Below are positions 7,911 through 16,139 of a stretch of 50,403 nt of DNA, one piece after another. The stretch comes from Thermoplasmata archaeon (GTDB taxonomy: Archaea > Thermoplasmatota > Thermoplasmata > Sysuiplasmatales > Sysuiplasmataceae), in contig JAJZXY010000017.1 of assembly GCA_021806165.1 (NCBI GenBank), forward strand, positions 1-50,403. Reading direction: 5' to 3'. Positions within the stretch are counted from its first letter, which is position 1; the number at the start of each line of letters is the position of its first letter. A program made the position numbers and the translations under genes. Below the pieces are notes generated by a model. The model saw only the letters and a program-made list of their open reading frames with translations. It was not told the origin of the DNA and searched no databases.

Positions 7911-9080
7911 TTGGAAGTGATAACTGCAATACTGGTTCTCTTGGGAATTGGCCTTGTCCTGGGCCAGGTTTTTGAGCGGTTCAAGCTTGCCGCTGTCGCG
8001 GGGGAGATTCTGGGTGGCTTCGTCATGGGCCCCGCAATCCTGAATATAATCACTCCTGGCAGGGAACTGTCAAGCATCGCAGACGTTGCTCTCTTCTTCA
8101 TTGTCCTGCTGATAGGCATCGAGGTCTCGACCTCAACGATACTGAAGTCATACAGGTCGGCGCTGCCGTTCAGCCTTGTCAGCTTCGGCGTCCCCGCTGC
8201 CTGCATGGCCGCACTGCTTTACTTCGTCTTCTCGGCCGGCGTTGCAGCATCAACTCTTGCGGCCATCGCGATTGGCGTCCCGTCGATTTCAATCGTGAGC
8301 GTTCTTGTAAAGAACTATGGGCTGCTGCAGCAGCCATCAGGCCAGCTCATGATATCGACAGTCGTCATATCGGACCTGGCAGCATTCATAGTCCTCTCCT
8401 CCTTCCAGAATCATGACGGCTTCCTCTTTAAGATGGGTGCGATTGCCATCTTCATTGTCGCACTCTTTATAGGTGACCTCCTGCTGAACAGGTATTCCGA
8501 GGGAGTGGTAAGGGCATTTTCCAGGCTGCACGCAACCGAACACGGGGAGCGCATTATATTCGGAGCGATCATATTAATCGGGCTGCTCGCTGCGATATTC
8601 TTCCAGGAAATAGGTTTCTCGTATGTCCTTGGAGCATTCTTTGCAGGCATGATAATCACGGAGTTTGTAGTCGGTAAGGAGCTGCTTGGAATACTGACGA
8701 GGACGCTGAACAGGATGAATGACGGGTTCTTCATCCCTGTTTATTTCACAGTGGCAGGCCTGAGCGTCGTCATACCCGGACCCTCCTATTTCCTGGTCCT
8801 TGTTGCACTTCTGCTTGTAACCGGAGGCCTTGGCTCATACCTGACAAGGAAGCTCAGCCGCACACTCAGTGTCGGGTTGAGCCCATCAAGCACAGCAGGT
8901 TTTCTTGGAAGCAGGGGGGCGGTAGGAGTGGTCATTGCCTCCGCCGCGCTGAGCAATTCACTGATAAGCTATGACCTCTACTCTGTGGTCCTGCTGGGCA
9001 CCGTCATACTCGCCCTCTTCTTCCCGCTGTTCATCAGGGTTGAGAAGGGTGAGCAGCAGGCACCGGAGGCGGCAGAGTAG
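7911..9080 (+). CDS. Kef-type cation:proton antiporter (CPA2 membrane domain)
   Basis: A 389-residue protein made of 11-12 membrane helices. It matches the Na+/H+ exchanger (CPA2/KefB-type) fold: an early GLVLGQVFERFKLAAVAGEI segment; GxxVSTS in helix 3 (LIGIEVSTSTI); the unwound-helix region VISDLAAFIVLSSF, whose Asp is the proton/ion-binding acidic residue; and the late GFLGSRGAVGVVIASAAL segment with the conserved Arg. It stops after the membrane domain, with no KTN/RCK regulatory domain, so this is a short form. It would exchange K+ or Na+ for H+, useful for pH balance. Translation starts at TTG behind a strong ribosome-binding site. Confidence 0.92.
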   Translation: MEVITAILVLLGIGLVLGQVFERFKLAAVAGEILGGFVMGPAILNIITPGRELSSIADVALFFIVLLIGIEVSTSTILKSYRSALPFSLVSFGVPAACMAALLYFVFSAGVAASTLAAIAIGVPSISIVSVLVKNYGLLQQPSGQLMISTVVISDLAAFIVLSSFQNHDGFLFKMGAIAIFIVALFIGDLLLNRYSEGVVRAFSRLHATEHGERIIFGAIILIGLLAAIFFQEIGFSYVLGAFFAGMIITEFVVGKELLGILTRTLNRMNDGFFIPVYFTVAGLSVVIPGPSYFLVLVALLLVTGGLGSYLTRKLSRTLSVGLSPSSTAGFLGSRGAVGVVIASAALSNSLISYDLYSVVLLGTVILALFFPLFIRVEKGEQQAPEAAE

Positions 9081-9150
9081 CTCGTCGGCGGCTCAACCCT
9101 CCGGTCATGCACGGACCGGTAATGGAAATAATACCTGGTATTGGTGAATG

Positions 9151-9187
9151 TTAAATATTTGACTCCTTCTAACAACCGCACTGAGGT
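9151..9187 (+). promoter_or_regulatory. TATA box and RBS of the CDGSH gene
   Basis: TTAAATATTT (9151-9160) predicts a transcript start near 9185. GAGGT (9183-9187) lies 7 bases before the TTG at 9195. Both argue against the earlier TTG/GTG codons at 9141-9146, which lie upstream of or inside the TATA region. Confidence 0.5.
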
Positions 9188-9194
9188 AACAGAG

Positions 9195-9413
9195 TTGGCA
9201 AGGATTATATTGCACGAGGCAAACAGGCCGGCCGTCATAACGGTCGGGGATAAGAGTGTGTACATATGCCAGTGCGGACTTAGCAAGAACAAGCCCTACT
9301 GCGACGGCCATCACAAGCTGACTGCAGCTGAAAAGGATGGTGTCATGTACTTCTACGATGGAGAAGACAAGCAGCATACACTGCCAGACCTCTATCCAAA
9401 GGAGAAGGCCTGA
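9195..9413 (+). CDS. CDGSH iron-sulfur domain protein
   Basis: A 72-residue protein from the TTG at 9195, beginning MARIILHEANRP as small stand-alone CDGSH proteins do. The cluster motif CQCGLSKNKPYCDGHH carries three Cys and one His, the ligand set of the mitoNEET-like [2Fe-2S] fold. Such proteins are soluble redox or cluster-transfer proteins; the partner is unknown. The frame is open back to 9141, but TATA box and RBS placement favour the shorter form. It follows the antiporter by 114 bases and has its own promoter. Confidence 0.92.
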   Translation: MARIILHEANRPAVITVGDKSVYICQCGLSKNKPYCDGHHKLTAAEKDGVMYFYDGEDKQHTLPDLYPKEKA

Positions 9414-9499
9414 AGCACTTCCCCCTCACTTTCCTTTACGCTATCAAACACCATACATTTCTTCCCGCCTTTTCCTTAGAGATTTATAACCACGTCAAA

Positions 9500-9568
9500 A
9501 TTTACGTGCAATGTTTTTCTGATACGTCTGGAATTGTTTTACAAAAGCTAAAACTTTTAAACGTAAAT
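9500..9568 (+). promoter_or_regulatory. Sedolisin promoter with paired ATTTACGT sites
   Basis: CTTTTAAACG (9554-9563) is a TATA-like box giving a start near 9585. ATTTACGT (9500-9507) and its exact complement ACGTAAAT (9561-9568) bracket the upstream region, 54 bases apart, the second overlapping the TATA box. This could be a pair of regulator half-sites controlling protease expression. AGGAGGGG (9624-9631) is the likely ribosome-binding site for the TTG at 9643. Confidence 0.4.
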
Positions 9569-9642
9569 GTGGATACAGAGCCGCCTTGTCGCATTGCTTG
9601 GGAGAAGAGTGGGCGGCAATGCGAAGGAGGGGGGTTAACGTA

Positions 9643-12600
9643 TTGAACAATAGGACGAAAATTGTGTTTTCAGCAGTCGTCGGCATCGTCATGATCGCCG
9701 CGGCGCTGCTTGTGCCTATAGGGACGCACGTTATTGCGTCGCCCTCGCAAGGGGCGGGAAACACAGCGATAGTGAAGCAGATGCAAAGCTCGCCGCTGAC
9801 AGCGGTGACAGGACCGGCCTCGATATCGTCCGGCAATGCCGTTCTTGGGCAGTTCTCGGTACTGCCTGAACAGTCACTGTTCAACCCGGCTGCTCAGATA
9901 TCCATCACGGTAGGTCTGAAGGCCAAGTCGGGTCTGAACTCGTTTGTCAACTCGCTGAACAATCCGAACTCGCAGAGCTTCAGACACTATGTCACGACTC
10001 AGCAGCTCGGCTCGGCGTTTGGCATCAGCAGTGCAGCTTACAGCACAATTGCCAGCTACTTTGAGTCATACGGCCTTTCGGTGACACCAAGCAACACCAT
10101 GATGTCAATGCAGGTCTCCGGCTCTGTGGCACAGGTCCAGCAGGCACTGCACACGACTCTCGGTGCATTTGTCACCCAGTATGCCTCCAACGGCATATGG
10201 CACGCCGGATTCGGGAACGCTTCTGCCCAGGCGGGCAGTGTGTCAACCTCACCTGTCTATTATGCGAACGTGGCAGACATCAGCCTGCCCTCGCCAATAG
10301 CATCTTATGTATCTGGCATAGTCGGACTCAGCGGCGCTCAGGCTGTGCCTGACATAGCAGCTCCGTACGGCGTATCACCCGGAGGAGTTTATGGCAACAC
10401 GAACAACCTCTCCGCGCTTGAGAATTTCAGCACCAGCGGACTGGTTTCATCATCATCCTACACAGTGCAGAACATTCAGTCTGGAAACTACGCCTACATT
10501 CCGGCGGAGTTCGCCCAGATACTCCTTCCAGGCTACACGGGCGGCAACTACCAGATACTGTTCCCGAGCACAATGCATGTGCTCACCGGAGCCACAAACC
10601 TCTGGAACGGGCTGAACACAATAAGTTCGGAACCTGACCAGGGACAGGGCATCACCGTTGCAGTGATAGAGGTTGGTTCCATCTATCCCTCGATTCTGCA
10701 GTCCTTCTCGCAGATGGTATGGAATGACTCCAACCACATCACCAACAACCTCACAGTGATACCTGTGGGCAACTTCCAGTACAACCCGGAGGCAACCGGG
10801 CTTATTTACGGCTGGATGCTTGAGACTGCGCTCGACATCGAGTACATTGCCGCGATGGCTCCGATGGCACACATCGACCTGATAGCTGTGCCAAACCCGA
10901 ACTTCTCATCGTTCGACATGGCCTACCAGTACATTGCGCAGTATCTGACAAACGGCCAGACACCTGCTTCCAGCATAACCATAACAAGCAACTCATACGG
11001 CTCAGGCGAAGTGTACACCGCCTTCTTCGGCTCGCCCATGTATCTGACGGTCGAGGACACGCTGCTTGAGAATCTCAACGCAGTCGGTGTGACTAACTTC
11101 TTTGCATCGGGCGACTACTCCGGAGCGGCATCTTCAAGCGCCGCCAACTCTGCAGGCGTGCCGGCAATATCCCCCGGCTCCACATCGGTGGGTGGCGGAC
11201 AGGTTACTGCCTACGGTGTCAACGGCCAGGAGTTCCCTGCTTCCAACACGTACTTCTCTCTCGGGACGCTATATGAGTATGTGCCCTATCCGCCCTATGT
11301 AATAGTGATCACCATTCCCGGCTTTATTACGCCTGCGATGGGTGTTGCCAACTACACCTACTGGGCCTATGGTGAGGGTATACAGGGAACATTCTCCGGA
11401 GTTGTCGGCGGCGGCTTCGGACAGTCAATAGCCGAACCACAGCCCTGGTGGCAGAACGCACTGGACACATACACCACTGGCGCGCTGATAGACCCTGTAG
11501 TCAGTAATGCAGCAGCATTCAACATGTCCGTCTGGATAGGATTCCTCGGCGGATGGCAGTTCTATTACGGCGGAACCTCCTTCGCCACACCCATAACGGC
11601 AGGCGAATGGGCGCTCATCGAGCAGCAGGCAAACGTTGCGTTCGGCTCTCCGCAGATGGGTGACATAAACCCGTTGCTCTTTGCCGCACACAACGCCTAC
11701 CAGGCAGGAGTGTCCTCCTTCCACAGCGACCCGTACATAACAATGACCAACCAGGGATCGAGCTTCGACGCCTCCCCTGTCAACAACTACAACTGGTACT
11801 ACTACAACCTCTCCATAACCGAGCCTGGAGACCCGCTTCTTCCATGGTGGTTCAACACCATATTCAACCCGGCGGGAAGCGGATGGAACTACCTCCAGGG
11901 ACTTGGAATGGTCAATGTGCTCACAATGGACAACGAGCTCATAGGCCAGGTGCCTGCAACACAGCACTCGCTGATGAACGAGCCTTTCAGCGTGATGCAG
12001 GTCACATCCGGAGGGCTGCAGCCAATCACCACGCTCACAGCGGGTCAGACGTACATGCTGCAGATAGTGCTCGCCAACGGCCAAACGGGAGGCGTCTACA
12101 ATGTCATGGCTTACAGCAACAATCCGAATGACGGCACATACGGCGGCGGGATGATGTCCACCTTCCAGACAGGGAGCAGCGGCCAGTTCAACTACACGCC
12201 GATGTGGAACAGCATGACTCCAACCGAGGCAGGAAGCAGCTACGGCTACATACTGGTCACTTCGGCTGGCAGCAATGACTGGTCATTCCAGCCTTTCGCT
12301 GTAGCCACACCGCCGCTCACCTGCGGCAATCTGACAGTGGGCGTTGTCAACGCTTACGGCCAGCTGCAGACAAGCACGGCAGAGGTTACAATGTTCACGA
12401 CAGGACAGACAGGCTACTACAACGTCTACGGACTCGGACCTGCGGAAGTGACACTCAACGGGACACCTGTTGCCAACGCACTTGTGACGGAGACATCCGT
12501 GAATGTTTCCCAGTTCGCGATTGAGGACCCGACAATGCCAATGAGCTCCTATGCTCCCGGCGTCGTCCTGGGCAACTTCCTGAGCGACCAGAGAGGCAAC

Positions 12601-13956
12601 ACACTCTTCTGGACCGACGCATTCCTCGCTGAGAACAACGGACCGCTCTACACTCAGGTCGTGACTCTGCAGGCATCCTACAGGGGACTGACGTCAAATG
12701 TTGTCACGGTCTACATAGAGCCTCAGACGGGCACATTCCACCCAGCCGTTACAATGAACAGCGCCGGCACAGCTCTTGTCGGCAATGTCGCGTTCAACGG
12801 CATGAGGAATGTCAACTACATCAATATCTCCATAGGGAGCATGCCAGGGCAGTACGTGAATGAGTCATTCCCGCCTGCATACTATGACAGCGCCGCAGGC
12901 ATATGGCTTAGTGGTGTGAACGATGGGGTCGTACCCATCAACTTCACCAACCTGCCTTCGCCTGGAACACCGGTGCAGCTGAGCATGGTCGCACAGGGAG
13001 CAAATGACCTGTCCATCGTGGAGATATTCTTCGGCCTGAACTTCGGCTTCAGCGCAGTCCAGAACCCGATATACTACAGCGACCCGATAACCATTGCCAA
13101 CCTCGGGCCCAGCCCGACCGCGTCACTCGCTTCTCCGTCAGCCAGCACTGTCAGCGGCATACTGCCTCTGGACTTTGCAGGTACATGGGGCGGCGGCAGC
13201 TTCAACGGCGTTCTGACAGTATCGTCTGCTGCCGGAACCACGACACTGGCCACAGGTCTCTCAACGGGCACATACGCTCTGAACACGAGCGCCTATATGG
13301 ACGGCTTCTACACAGTGACATACACAGCCACTACAAGCACCGGGCTGAAGGCATCATCGTCCCTCAGCTTCTACTTCGACAATCAGCAAGCTTCGCTGAA
13401 CTCGCTCGTAGCCCAGCTGCAGTCCTCACTCAGCAAGGCACAGGCAACCATAGCCACGCTGCAGGGAGAACTCGCTGCAGACAACGCGACAATTGCCACA
13501 ATGCAGTCACAGATAGCCACGCTGAACAGCCAGATAGGCACACTTCAGTCGCAGCTCGCCTCAGCCAGGGCAAGCTACAACTCGACCGCTGCACAGCTTG
13601 CAAGCGTTCAGGCGTCGCTGAATTCCGCGAACAGCAACATTGCGGCACAGAAGGCACAGGTCGCATCACTGCAGGCGCAGCTCAAGACGGACAGCACAAC
13701 AATTGCCTCGCAGACCTCACAGGTGGCATCGCTGCAGGCACAGGTGACTCAGCTGCAGCAGCAGCTGAACTCCAGGAAGGGTATGGTTCCAGCAGCCTGG
13801 TATGACATATTCGGCGGGGCTGGAATATCACTGCTTGTCTTTATCGCAGTGATATCCCTGCTTGTGGGTCTCATCGCAGGCGGCAGCGTGGCTGTCTCGA
13901 AGAAGAAGCGCAATGCCGAAGAGTCCACCAGGGTTCCTGAAAAGGCAAGGCAGTGA
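9643..13956 (+). CDS. Sedolisin (S53) protease on a coiled-coil stalk with C-terminal anchor
   Basis: A 1437-residue protein from the TTG at 9643, behind an AGGAGGGG site; in-frame starts at 9586 and 9619 would add residues before the signal peptide. Order: signal peptide (about 8-30); pro-kumamolisin activation domain (about 60-220); S53 catalytic domain with Glu394/Asp398 in LETALDIE, the oxyanion Asp491 in FFASGDYSG and nucleophile Ser646 in GGTSFATP; beta-rich domains (about 770-1245); a Gln/Ala/Ser-rich coiled coil (about 1247-1380); a membrane helix (about 1394-1416); and a basic tail, KKKRN. Sedolisins work at low pH. The layout puts an active protease outside the cell on a stalk, resembling in plan (not by homology) the tetrabrachion protease complex of Staphylothermus. 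Typical bacterial sedolisins are only 500-700 residues. Confidence 0.95.
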   Translation: MNNRTKIVFSAVVGIVMIAAALLVPIGTHVIASPSQGAGNTAIVKQMQSSPLTAVTGPASISSGNAVLGQFSVLPEQSLFNPAAQISITVGLKAKSGLNSFVNSLNNPNSQSFRHYVTTQQLGSAFGISSAAYSTIASYFESYGLSVTPSNTMMSMQVSGSVAQVQQALHTTLGAFVTQYASNGIWHAGFGNASAQAGSVSTSPVYYANVADISLPSPIASYVSGIVGLSGAQAVPDIAAPYGVSPGGVYGNTNNLSALENFSTSGLVSSSSYTVQNIQSGNYAYIPAEFAQILLPGYTGGNYQILFPSTMHVLTGATNLWNGLNTISSEPDQGQGITVAVIEVGSIYPSILQSFSQMVWNDSNHITNNLTVIPVGNFQYNPEATGLIYGWMLETALDIEYIAAMAPMAHIDLIAVPNPNFSSFDMAYQYIAQYLTNGQTPASSITITSNSYGSGEVYTAFFGSPMYLTVEDTLLENLNAVGVTNFFASGDYSGAASSSAANSAGVPAISPGSTSVGGGQVTAYGVNGQEFPASNTYFSLGTLYEYVPYPPYVIVITIPGFITPAMGVANYTYWAYGEGIQGTFSGVVGGGFGQSIAEPQPWWQNALDTYTTGALIDPVVSNAAAFNMSVWIGFLGGWQFYYGGTSFATPITAGEWALIEQQANVAFGSPQMGDINPLLFAAHNAYQAGVSSFHSDPYITMTNQGSSFDASPVNNYNWYYYNLSITEPGDPLLPWWFNTIFNPAGSGWNYLQGLGMVNVLTMDNELIGQVPATQHSLMNEPFSVMQVTSGGLQPITTLTAGQTYMLQIVLANGQTGGVYNVMAYSNNPNDGTYGGGMMSTFQTGSSGQFNYTPMWNSMTPTEAGSSYGYILVTSAGSNDWSFQPFAVATPPLTCGNLTVGVVNAYGQLQTSTAEVTMFTTGQTGYYNVYGLGPAEVTLNGTPVANALVTETSVNVSQFAIEDPTMPMSSYAPGVVLGNFLSDQRGNTLFWTDAFLAENNGPLYTQVVTLQASYRGLTSNVVTVYIEPQTGTFHPAVTMNSAGTALVGNVAFNGMRNVNYINISIGSMPGQYVNESFPPAYYDSAAGIWLSGVNDGVVPINFTNLPSPGTPVQLSMVAQGANDLSIVEIFFGLNFGFSAVQNPIYYSDPITIANLGPSPTASLASPSASTVSGILPLDFAGTWGGGSFNGVLTVSSAAGTTTLATGLSTGTYALNTSAYMDGFYTVTYTATTSTGLKASSSLSFYFDNQQASLNSLVAQLQSSLSKAQATIATLQGELAADNATIATMQSQIATLNSQIGTLQSQLASARASYNSTAAQLASVQASLNSANSNIAAQKAQVASLQAQLKTDSTTIASQTSQVASLQAQVTQLQQQLNSRKGMVPAAWYDIFGGAGISLLVFIAVISLLVGLIAGGSVAVSKKKRNAEESTRVPEKARQ

Positions 13957-14152
13957 ACGCGGTCTCTGTCGCAAAGGACAGCAAACCTTTTACACAAATC
14001 ATTTCCAATTTTCATTTTGCATCTGTGCCATTGCACCATCATGCACCGGGAGCAGGACCGCCGCCTGTCATGTTATTAGGTCTATTGTCTCATCCTCGGA
14101 AAGTGCAACGAGCGTCCCGTAGTGATGCTACCATGATTCCCCGCCGGCAGTC
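13957..14152. other. Gene-free stretch after the sedolisin
   Basis: T-rich runs (CCTTTTAC near 14000, AATTTTCATTTTGC near 14010-14023) could end the sedolisin transcript. On the minus strand, about 14130-14075, one frame reads YGTLVALSEDETIDLIT before a stop, which looks protein-like but has no start codon in front of it. It may be a remnant. Nothing else is recognised. Confidence 0.3.
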
Positions 14153-14332
14153 TCATCTCAGTTGTTTCATCAGGCGTTTCAATATCCGGACTGCATCTGT
14201 CCTGCCGAGTGTGCAGTAGAGCGCAGGGTTCCTGACGTCTTCCCTATCCTTCTTCTCGAACATCCTGTCTATCTCCTCCACATCGCTCTTTCCTATCCTG
14301 CCGTTGAATTCAATCAGGCTGATGAAGAGCAT
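14153..14332 (-). CDS. Small 59-residue protein, unknown
   Basis: A short frame on the minus strand from the ATG at 14332 to a TGA at 14155-14153. It begins MLFISLIEFNGRIGKSDVEE and ends in RTDAVRILKRLMKQLR. The product is charged, balanced and helical in character (predicted helices at both ends), unlike a random frame, and the coding space is not used by any plus-strand gene. It lies between the sedolisin and the methyltransferase, pointing toward the former. No family recognised. The 14153-14332 interval may be the intact part of a longer decayed gene, given the protein-like stretch just downstream. Confidence 0.45.
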   Translation of the reverse strand: MLFISLIEFNGRIGKSDVEEIDRMFEKKDREDVRNPALYCTLGRTDAVRILKRLMKQLR

Positions 14333-14429
14333 GTATTGTGATCGTCAGATGCTGCCTCATTTCAAATTCCATTGGACTCAGGTGCTGAAGACGAAACCCT
14401 TATCTTCACCCTCCTACGCTTCTCCACCC

Positions 14430-15050
14430 ATGTCGGATGAACAGCACCGCAGGCCACATGGCCACTCTTCGCATGACCCTAACCACGTACACAATTTCGA
14501 CCACATGGCTTCCAGTCTGCTCTCCGAGGAGAGGAGGAGCTGGCAGGACCCCGAGCGGATATTCGATTCTGTTGGCATTCCGGACAGCGGTGTTATGGTG
14601 GATATAGGATGCGGGCCAGGTTTTTTCACCGTCCCCGCCGCTGCCAGGTGCAGGGGCACAGTGATAGGTATGGATGCGAGCCCCCACCTCCTCTCGATAT
14701 GCCGCAGCAGGCTGGACGTGGCTGGATGCAGCAACGCTGAGCTTGTGCTCATGGATGCAGGAAATTCAATTCCGCTTGCCGGGGAAAGTGCTGAACTTGT
14801 GCTCATTGCAAACGTGCTGCATGATATGACCAGCCCTCCGGCGCTGCTTGCCGAGGTTGCCCGCATACTCAAGCCGGGCGGCAGGCTCGTCAATATAGAC
14901 TGGAGCAGGGACGACTCCGAATTCGGCCCTCCGCAGGAGATCAGGCTCTCCGCGGATGAGAGTTCCTCCATGATGCTCAGCGCAGGGCTGCGCATTGAAT
15001 CGACATTGGATGCGGGACCATACCACTACTGCCAGGTGGCGCGCAAGTGA
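14430..15050 (+). CDS. Class I SAM-dependent methyltransferase
   Basis: A 206-residue protein from the ATG at 14430. The frame is open to 14304, but a TATA-like CTTATCTT (about 14399-14406) sits about 28 bases before this ATG. The sequence opens with a His-rich segment, RPHGHSSHDPNHVHNFDH. Motif I is VDIGCGPGFFTVPAA, the acidic end of strand 2 is VIGMDAS, motif II is LVLMDAG, and the post-motif LKPGGRLVNIDW is in place. This is the methyltransferase-11/UbiE-like fold; the substrate cannot be told. The His-rich N-terminus could bind metal, and arsenite or metalloid methylation is a loose possibility. It is followed 40 bases later by the S9 peptidase, which seems to have its own promoter. Confidence 0.9.
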   Translation: MSDEQHRRPHGHSSHDPNHVHNFDHMASSLLSEERRSWQDPERIFDSVGIPDSGVMVDIGCGPGFFTVPAAARCRGTVIGMDASPHLLSICRSRLDVAGCSNAELVLMDAGNSIPLAGESAELVLIANVLHDMTSPPALLAEVARILKPGGRLVNIDWSRDDSEFGPPQEIRLSADESSSMMLSAGLRIESTLDAGPYHYCQVARK

Positions 15051-15089
15051 CACAGGAATTGCAGAAGTGTTATTTCCACGCCTGCCATC

Positions 15090-16139
15090 ATGGAAGGCAT
15101 GGGCAACCTGTCTCCTGACGACTTCTACAGACTGAGATTTGTAAGCGATCCGCAGGCGAGCGGCGGGCGTGTGGCATTTGTATCAAGCGCGCCGGACAGG
15201 AAGGCGGATGACTATTCCTCCTCAATATGGGTGCATGACGGGAGGGCACGCAGGTTCACAAGGGGAGGGAAGGATTCCATGCCTCGATGGTCACCTGGCG
15301 GCAGGAGTCTGGCATTCGTCTCCAGGGATGTGCAGTCCAAGAAAAGCAGACTTATGGTCATGCCTTCGGACGGCGGCGAGGCTGAGGAGATATGCTCCTT
15401 TGAAGGCGAGATAGACTCCCTTCTCTGGTCGCCGGATGGCAGACGGCTTTTTTTCATCGGCACTGCAAGGAGAGGGGAGGAAATCAAGCGTTTCGGCAGA
15501 TATCCATTCTACTTCAATGCAAAGGGATTCCTGCATGACAGGGAATCACACCTCTACGGCGTGAACCTTGCAGGCAGGGTCCGTCATATCACCAGCGGCG
15601 CCCTGACTGTCAATTCGTTCGACATCGTGCCCGGAAGGGACCTTCTAATACTGTCAATAAGGCGGGATGAATGGGACGTATACACATCAGCTCTCTTCAG
15701 CTGCACAACGGGAGGGAGGGAGCTGAAGATGCTCACACCCTCTCCATCTTCCCAGGCATCACCCGCCGTATCTCCCGAAGGCAGGACGATAGCCTTTATA
15801 CACAGGTCAGCAGGCAGCCCGCTTTACACCCACCACCGTGTTGCATTCATACCGGTGGGTGGCGGGGAGCCTGCAGTGAGCAGTGGAAGCGACCTCAACG
15901 CGGGCAACGGTCTCAACTCCGATTCCAGGGTAACTGCAGGGAATGAACTGAAGTGGGCAGCCGACGGCAGCGCCGTCTACTACCTGAGCACGGAGGCACC
16001 AGACTGCAGCATCTACCGGTGCGACGCAACCTCCCTCAAATGCAGCAGGGCGCTTGGGGGGATTGGAAGCATAGACTCGTTTGACCTCGTGGAGGGGGGG
16101 TTTTGTATTCATACGGCAGACTTCAACCACCCCTGTTGA
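15090..16139 (+). CDS. S9 prolyl oligopeptidase-type protease, N-terminal propeller part
   Basis: 349 residues forming the beta-propeller of an acylaminoacyl-peptidase-type S9 enzyme. The blades show repeated PRWSPGGRSLAFVS, LLWSPDGRRLFFIG, PAVSPEGRTIAFIH and LKWAADGSAVYYLS motifs. Propellers of this family gate access of oligopeptides to the hydrolase. The frame breaks near 16093-16100 at a run of seven G: the family sequence LVEGG continues as FVFIRQTSTTPVEL in the next frame, whereas this frame runs to a stop at 16139. Removing one G would restore a single 628-residue enzyme, the normal family length. Start: ATG at 15090, about 20 bases after a weak TATA-like GTTATTT. Confidence 0.88.
   Translation: MEGMGNLSPDDFYRLRFVSDPQASGGRVAFVSSAPDRKADDYSSSIWVHDGRARRFTRGGKDSMPRWSPGGRSLAFVSRDVQSKKSRLMVMPSDGGEAEEICSFEGEIDSLLWSPDGRRLFFIGTARRGEEIKRFGRYPFYFNAKGFLHDRESHLYGVNLAGRVRHITSGALTVNSFDIVPGRDLLILSIRRDEWDVYTSALFSCTTGGRELKMLTPSPSSQASPAVSPEGRTIAFIHRSAGSPLYTHHRVAFIPVGGGEPAVSSGSDLNAGNGLNSDSRVTAGNELKWAADGSAVYYLSTEAPDCSIYRCDATSLKCSRALGGIGSIDSFDLVEGGFCIHTADFNHPC

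Noticed and set aside
11425-12084. A 219-residue minus-strand frame inside the sedolisin gene
   Set aside because: Shadow of the sedolisin; the product is Cys/Val/Arg-rich with no family and the coding strand is clearly the other one.
13385-13790. Repetitive DNA that looks like a tandem repeat
   Set aside because: It encodes the Gln/Ala/Ser coiled coil; the repetition is at protein heptad level and the DNA units are not identical.
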